Below, one piece after another: positions 5,392 to 8,555 of a stretch of 8,555 nt of DNA. The first letter of the stretch is position 1, and every line of letters starts with the position of its first letter. A program made the translations under genes and the position numbers. The notes under the pieces were generated by a model, which did not search any database, had not been told where the DNA came from, and saw nothing but the letters and a program-made list of their open reading frames with translations. The stretch is from Anaerolineaceae bacterium UBA1415 (GTDB taxonomy: Bacteria > Chloroflexota > Anaerolineae > Anaerolineales > Anaerolineaceae): the NCBI GenBank assembly GCA_002305635.1, contig DBPR01000018.1, forward strand, positions 29,264 to 37,818, written 5' to 3'.

Positions 5392-6507
5392 TTATCTTTG
5401 CTTAGCCCACGCCTTTAGCGCCTCGATCACCCTGTCAACATCTTCCATGGCCAGCTGAGGATACATTGGCAGGCTCAGGATGCGCGGGATTAGCGCTTCG
5501 GTCACGGGCAGGTTGTCGCTGCCTCTCAGGCGACCAAGATAGGCGGGCTGCTGATGAACCGCCTGAGGGTAATGGATACCAAAGCCGATCTGATTCTCCT
5601 GAAGAAATCTCTGTAGGTTGTCGCGATCTTCTGACTGAATAACGTATAGATGCCAGACGTGTTCAGTATTTTCAGCCATATTCGGGAGCTGGAAGGGCAG
5701 GTTTTGCAAAGCCTGACAAAAACGCATCGCAATTTGAGCGCGGCGCTGGTTATCCGCTTCAAGGAAGGGTAGTTTGATGTTCAGAATGGCCGCTTGCAAT
5801 TCGTCCATGCGGGTGTTCACCCCGACAATATTGCTGACATAGCGGTCTTTCCAACCGTATTGTCGCAATAAACGAAGTCTCCCGGCTGTATCGGGATCGT
5901 TGGTCAATACCGCGCCGCCATCCCCAAAAGCGCCGAGGTTTTTGGTAGGGTAGAAGCTGAAGCAGGCAGCGTCGCCAAAAGTCCCGGCCATCTGACCGTT
6001 GATCCTGGCTCCGTGCGCCTGGGCACAGTCTTCGACCACCAACAAACCGTGCTTACGCGCGATCTTCATGATTTCGGGCATATTCGCCGGATTGCCATAG
6101 AGGTGAACCGGCAGGATGGCTTTGGTTTTTTCCGAGATCATCGCTTCGATCAAATTTGGATCCATACAGTAGCTTTGGGTGTCTACATCCACCAAAACGG
6201 GAATGGCTCCAGCTTCCTCGATGGCAGCAACCGTGGCGACAGCGGTGTGGGAGACGGTGATTACTTCGTCATCAGCTCCGATCCCGAGCGCTCTTAGCGC
6301 CAGAACAATAGCGTCAGTGCCGTTGTTGACCGTGACGCAATGCTTCAGGCCGACGAAACCGGCAAACGCCGTTTCAAAGCCTTGAACTTCAGGGCCCAAA
6401 ATATAGTAGCCGCTGTCCAAAAACTTTTTGATCGCCTGGTCAAAAGCTTCCTGATGTTCCAGATAAGAAGCCTTCGGGTTTGAAAGAGGTATTGGCAAAG
6501 TTGTCAT
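5392..6507 (-). CDS. DegT/DnrJ/EryC1/StrS-family PLP aminotransferase (sugar aminotransferase)
   Basis: 371 aa, full length for the family of type I fold, pyridoxal-phosphate enzymes that put an amino group on keto sugars bound to a nucleotide. Visible landmarks: NNGTDAIVLAL (61-71) for cofactor phosphate binding, VSHTAVATVAAIEEAG (85-100), VVEDCAQAHGA (157-167) with the Asp that holds the pyridine nitrogen, and SFYPTKNLGAFGDGG (184-198) with Lys189 as the Schiff-base lysine. NTRMDELQAAIL is the usual downstream block. Its ATG overlaps the stop of the SDR gene by four bases (ATGA), so the two are translated together. The likely job is the amination step after the SDR enzyme makes or reshapes a nucleotide sugar. 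The exact sugar and position cannot be read from sequence. No convincing terminator is seen before the tRNA promoter. Confidence 0.9.
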   Translation of the reverse strand: MTTLPIPLSNPKASYLEHQEAFDQAIKKFLDSGYYILGPEVQGFETAFAGFVGLKHCVTVNNGTDAIVLALRALGIGADDEVITVSHTAVATVAAIEEAGAIPVLVDVDTQSYCMDPNLIEAMISEKTKAILPVHLYGNPANMPEIMKIARKHGLLVVEDCAQAHGARINGQMAGTFGDAACFSFYPTKNLGAFGDGGAVLTNDPDTAGRLRLLRQYGWKDRYVSNIVGVNTRMDELQAAILNIKLPFLEADNQRRAQIAMRFCQALQNLPFQLPNMAENTEHVWHLYVIQSEDRDNLQRFLQENQIGFGIHYPQAVHQQPAYLGRLRGSDNLPVTEALIPRILSLPMYPQLAMEDVDRVIEALKAWAKQR

Positions 6508-7499
6508 GATGATTCCCAGTATTTGTTCTGATTTTCACGATAATAGGCCAGCGTGCGGCTCAGGCCTTCTTCAAAATTGATCTTTGGCTCCCAGCCAAGT
6601 CTGGCTTTGATGCGGCTGTAATCGGCGCGGTAGTCACCAATGTCAATGACCAGGCGGTTTTGCGGGAAGGGCACGTATTCAATCTCGCCTTCCGGCACAA
6701 GTTTTTTGAAAACATTGGCGGTTTCGGTCAGCGAGAAAGCTTCGTTTGAGCCCAGATTGAGCACTTCCCCGCAGCACAGATCAGCGTTCGCTGCCAGAAG
6801 CAAAGCATCGACGACGTCATCAATGTAGTTGTAGTCGCGGATCTGTTCGCCATCGCCAAAGATCAGGATCGGTTTACCTTCCAAAACCCGCCGGATCCAG
6901 ATGCCCAGAAAGGTCTGACGGGCATCGACCACGCGCATGCGCGGCCCATAGGTGTTGGTCAGGCGCAGGATGACCGAGCGAATGCCATAGATGTTGTTAA
7001 AAAGCTGGTGATACTGCTCTGCGGCCAGTTTGTGGACGCCGTTGAGGTCGACCGGCGCGAGGGGATGGTCTTCGTTAACAGGGATACTGAGCGGACGACC
7101 GTAGACCTGGCGCGTGCTGGCAAAGACGATCCGCACATCGGGGTTGTAATGTCGGCAGGCTTCCAGGATCTGCAGCTGCGCCAGAGTGTTGATGGCTAGG
7201 TCGGTCTCTGGATTTTCCATCGAGTCGACATGACTGGTCTGACCGGCAAGATTGAAAAGATAGTCCTGACCAGAGATAAGGTATTTAAAGGAATGAGGGT
7301 CGCGGACGTCGGAGATGTTGATCCTGACCCGGTCTTTGATCGGGTCAATATTAAAAAGATTTCCTCCGTAGGTGGGGATGAGACTATCTACCAGTGTGAT
7401 CTTCGCGCCCAGTTTCGCAAGCCGAATAGCCAGGTTGGAGCCAATGAAGCCCAGCCCTCCGGTGATCAAAACTTTTTTCTCTTCAAAATTGCTATCCAT
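6504..7499 (-). CDS. Extended SDR nucleotide-sugar epimerase/dehydratase
   Basis: 331 aa NAD(P)-dependent enzyme of the extended short-chain dehydrogenase family, the group of UDP-glucose 4-epimerase and sugar dehydratases. The Rossmann motif GGLGFIG is at 14-20, followed by a strand ending in an acidic residue (VDS, about 37-39). NLAGQTSHVDSMENP (83-97), FASTRQVYG (126-134), LRLTNTYGP (178-186) and RDYNYIDDVVDALL (221-234) are family blocks. The expected catalytic YxxxK is NxxxK here (N153, K157 in DLNGVHKLAAEQY), so the usual proton-transfer Tyr is missing. This may mark a subfamily or another active-site residue. AAAGAGG lies six bases before the ATG. The gene overlaps the downstream aminotransferase and probably supplies its substrate. 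Specific product not assigned. Confidence 0.87.
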   Translation of the reverse strand: MDSNFEEKKVLITGGLGFIGSNLAIRLAKLGAKITLVDSLIPTYGGNLFNIDPIKDRVRINISDVRDPHSFKYLISGQDYLFNLAGQTSHVDSMENPETDLAINTLAQLQILEACRHYNPDVRIVFASTRQVYGRPLSIPVNEDHPLAPVDLNGVHKLAAEQYHQLFNNIYGIRSVILRLTNTYGPRMRVVDARQTFLGIWIRRVLEGKPILIFGDGEQIRDYNYIDDVVDALLLAANADLCCGEVLNLGSNEAFSLTETANVFKKLVPEGEIEYVPFPQNRLVIDIGDYRADYSRIKARLGWEPKINFEEGLSRTLAYYRENQNKYWESS

Positions 7500-7543
7500 A
7501 CAAAACCTCTTTGTTTTTCACGTTTCAGGCATTTACCGGTATC

Positions 7544-7549
7544 ATTATA
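7544..7549 (-). promoter_or_regulatory. Candidate -10 box for the SDR-aminotransferase operon
   Basis: TATAAT on the minus strand, 44 bases before the SDR start codon. No good -35 is found at 16-18 bases; TGAAAT sits at 19. An activator or a longer spacer would be needed, so the call is tentative. Confidence 0.4.
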
Positions 7550-7571
7550 CAAGAAGGTGAAAACATTTATT

Positions 7572-7691
7572 TCATCGAAATTGCTGTGTTTCGGTGATCA
7601 GGTCAGCGGCATTGTAGCATACATTCAGAATGTTTAAACCGCGCAGCAGATCACCTTTGTTACTTGTGTTGGATGGATAAGAATTGGTCAT
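7572..7691 (-). CDS. Possible 39-aa small ORF upstream of the SDR gene
   Basis: ATG to TGA, 39 codons, beginning MTNSYPSNTSNKGDLLRGLN. No family is recognised. AAGGA lies 11 bases upstream of the ATG, longer than ideal, and a TATAAT (7758-7753) stands about 60 bases further up with no matching -35. It lacks a membrane segment. It could be a leader peptide, a relic of a longer gene or a chance ORF; chance is the default. Confidence 0.2.
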   Translation of the reverse strand: MTNSYPSNTSNKGDLLRGLNILNVCYNAADLITETQQFR

Positions 7692-7928
7692 TTTCTTTAA
7701 AATCCTTGTTTTAGCCTGACCGCTGGTTGGTCTCTTTTAGAAAACTGTGCTGATTATAAGCTCCAAAAAAATATCAATTATTTCATGTGATATTCAAGAG
7801 ATTCACAAAAAACAGTGTTTTATAAAGCGTGTTTGCAATATTGGAAACTGAACTGTAATCGCAGGTAGATCGGTCATCAATTGTTAATGGCGAAAAGTCG
7901 GCAAATTTAACTTGATCTTTTTGCGGTA

Positions 7929-8555
7929 TCAAACTCCAAAAATTCCCGTGAGGATGAAGACAAACATCGATCCGACAATGATTCCGAGAGCGGTGTAGTT
8001 TTCATTGCCGTACTTACGCGCGGTGGGGATCAACTCATCCAGGGTGATGAAGACCATCACGCCGCCCGCAAAGGCCAGAGCGCCAGGCAAAAGCGCGGTA
8101 AAGCGGACAAGGAAGATGCTGGCGATCAATGCGCCGATGGGTTCCGCCAGCCCAGATAAAATGGCGACTTTGAGGGCATCTTTTTTGCAGATGCCGCCTT
8201 TGCAAAGCGGCAGGGCGGTGGCGATGCCTTCCGGGATGTTATGCAGTAGGATCGCGACGGCGACAAAGAGACCGAACCTGGGGTTATGCAGATAGCCAGC
8301 ACCCACCGAGAAACCTTCTGGCAAATTGTGAAGCGTGATGCCAATTGCCAGCAGGAGGCCGGTGCTTATCAGTGAATGGTCAACCTGTTCACCACCTTTT
8401 CTCAGGAAGAGCAAACATTTTTTTGGTTGATCATTTTCAAATTCATCGTCATCGTTTGTCTCACAGAATGAGTTGGACTCCTGCCGAACTTCCCGAACGC
8501 CGAAGCGGATGTGTGGCATAAAGAAATCGAGCAGAAACATGAAGAGCGCACCCAG
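7929..8555 (-). CDS. ZIP-family divalent metal transporter (N-terminus beyond window)
   Basis: The reading frame is open to the right edge, so the start lies outside; 208 residues are visible, and ZIP proteins are usually about 250-280. The in-window ATG at 8540 is not the start, since the frame upstream reads LGALF, part of a membrane helix. The paired metal-site motifs of ZIP helices IV and V are present: HNLPEG (76-81 of the visible part) and HNIPEG (105-110), with the later DELIP block. Several hydrophobic spans fit a polytopic membrane protein that brings zinc or similar metals into the cytoplasm. The loop before helix IV, often His-rich in ZIP proteins, is acidic here (ETNDDDEFEND) and nearly lacks His. 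Closest in type to the ZupT/GufA group; the metal cannot be told from sequence. Confidence 0.9.
   Translation of the reverse strand: MGALFMFLLDFFMPHIRFGVREVRQESNSFCETNDDDEFENDQPKKCLLFLRKGGEQVDHSLISTGLLLAIGITLHNLPEGFSVGAGYLHNPRFGLFVAVAILLHNIPEGIATALPLCKGGICKKDALKVAILSGLAEPIGALIASIFLVRFTALLPGALAFAGGVMVFITLDELIPTARKYGNENYTALGIIVGSMFVFILTGIFGV

Larger units (their letters stand above)
7500..7928. other. Intergenic region between SDR gene and ZIP transporter
   Basis: About 430 A/T-rich bases. Apart from the ribosome site and -10 box of the SDR gene, the doubtful small ORF (7572-7691) and a second TATAAT on the minus strand (7758-7753), nothing convincing is seen. No clear terminator follows the ZIP gene, which is odd at a gap of this size. 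No tRNA or known riboswitch pattern was recognised. Confidence 0.6.

Noticed and set aside
7230..7637. 135-codon plus-strand frame across the SDR 5' end and upstream gap
   Set aside because: Mostly antisense to the SDR gene, with no domain and no supporting start signals.

Overview
The window reads as an ordinary bacterial chromosome segment of moderate GC. A T-box controlled thrS, sigma-A-like promoters, intrinsic terminators and RsgI-type proteins all suggest a Gram-positive-like lineage. My best guess is Chloroflexota (Anaerolineae-like) or a relative of the Firmicutes. That placement is inference; no rRNA or other marker is present. No phage, transposase, plasmid or CRISPR signature was seen.

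Layout, left to right. Bases 1-308 hold no gene but contain two diverged copies of a repeat, each with a terminator hairpin; the second copy probably ends thrS. thrS (minus) follows, preceded by a complete T-box leader with a threonine ACC specifier and its own promoter. The thrS promoter overlaps a divergent promoter facing right. To the right is a three-gene plus-strand group at 2531-5194: a membrane-anchored RsgI-domain protein with an extraordinary tail of about 144 residues that is 82% Asp, an ECF sigma factor, and a second RsgI-domain membrane protein with a cytoplasmic N-terminus and a short Asp/Trp tail, which is the likely anti-sigma factor. A bidirectional terminator then separates this group from a minus-strand tRNA-Val(GAC) with its own promoter.

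Next come two overlapping minus-strand genes, an extended SDR nucleotide-sugar enzyme and a DegT/DnrJ/EryC1-type aminotransferase. They probably act in sequence to make an amino sugar for surface glycans or a glycosylated product. A 430-base gap with promoter-like sites and a doubtful 39-codon ORF precedes a ZIP-family metal transporter that runs off the right edge.

The most interesting part is the ECF/RsgI group. In characterised SigI/RsgI systems a related extracellular domain with an Asn-Pro-Ser motif is joined to sensor domains, often carbohydrate-binding ones. Here the sigma factor is of ECF type, there are two RsgI-domain proteins, one lacks any visible sigma-binding portion, and the sensor position is taken by acidic, Trp-punctuated tails. 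This looks like a cation-, polycation- or surface-sensing envelope signalling module; that function is inferred.
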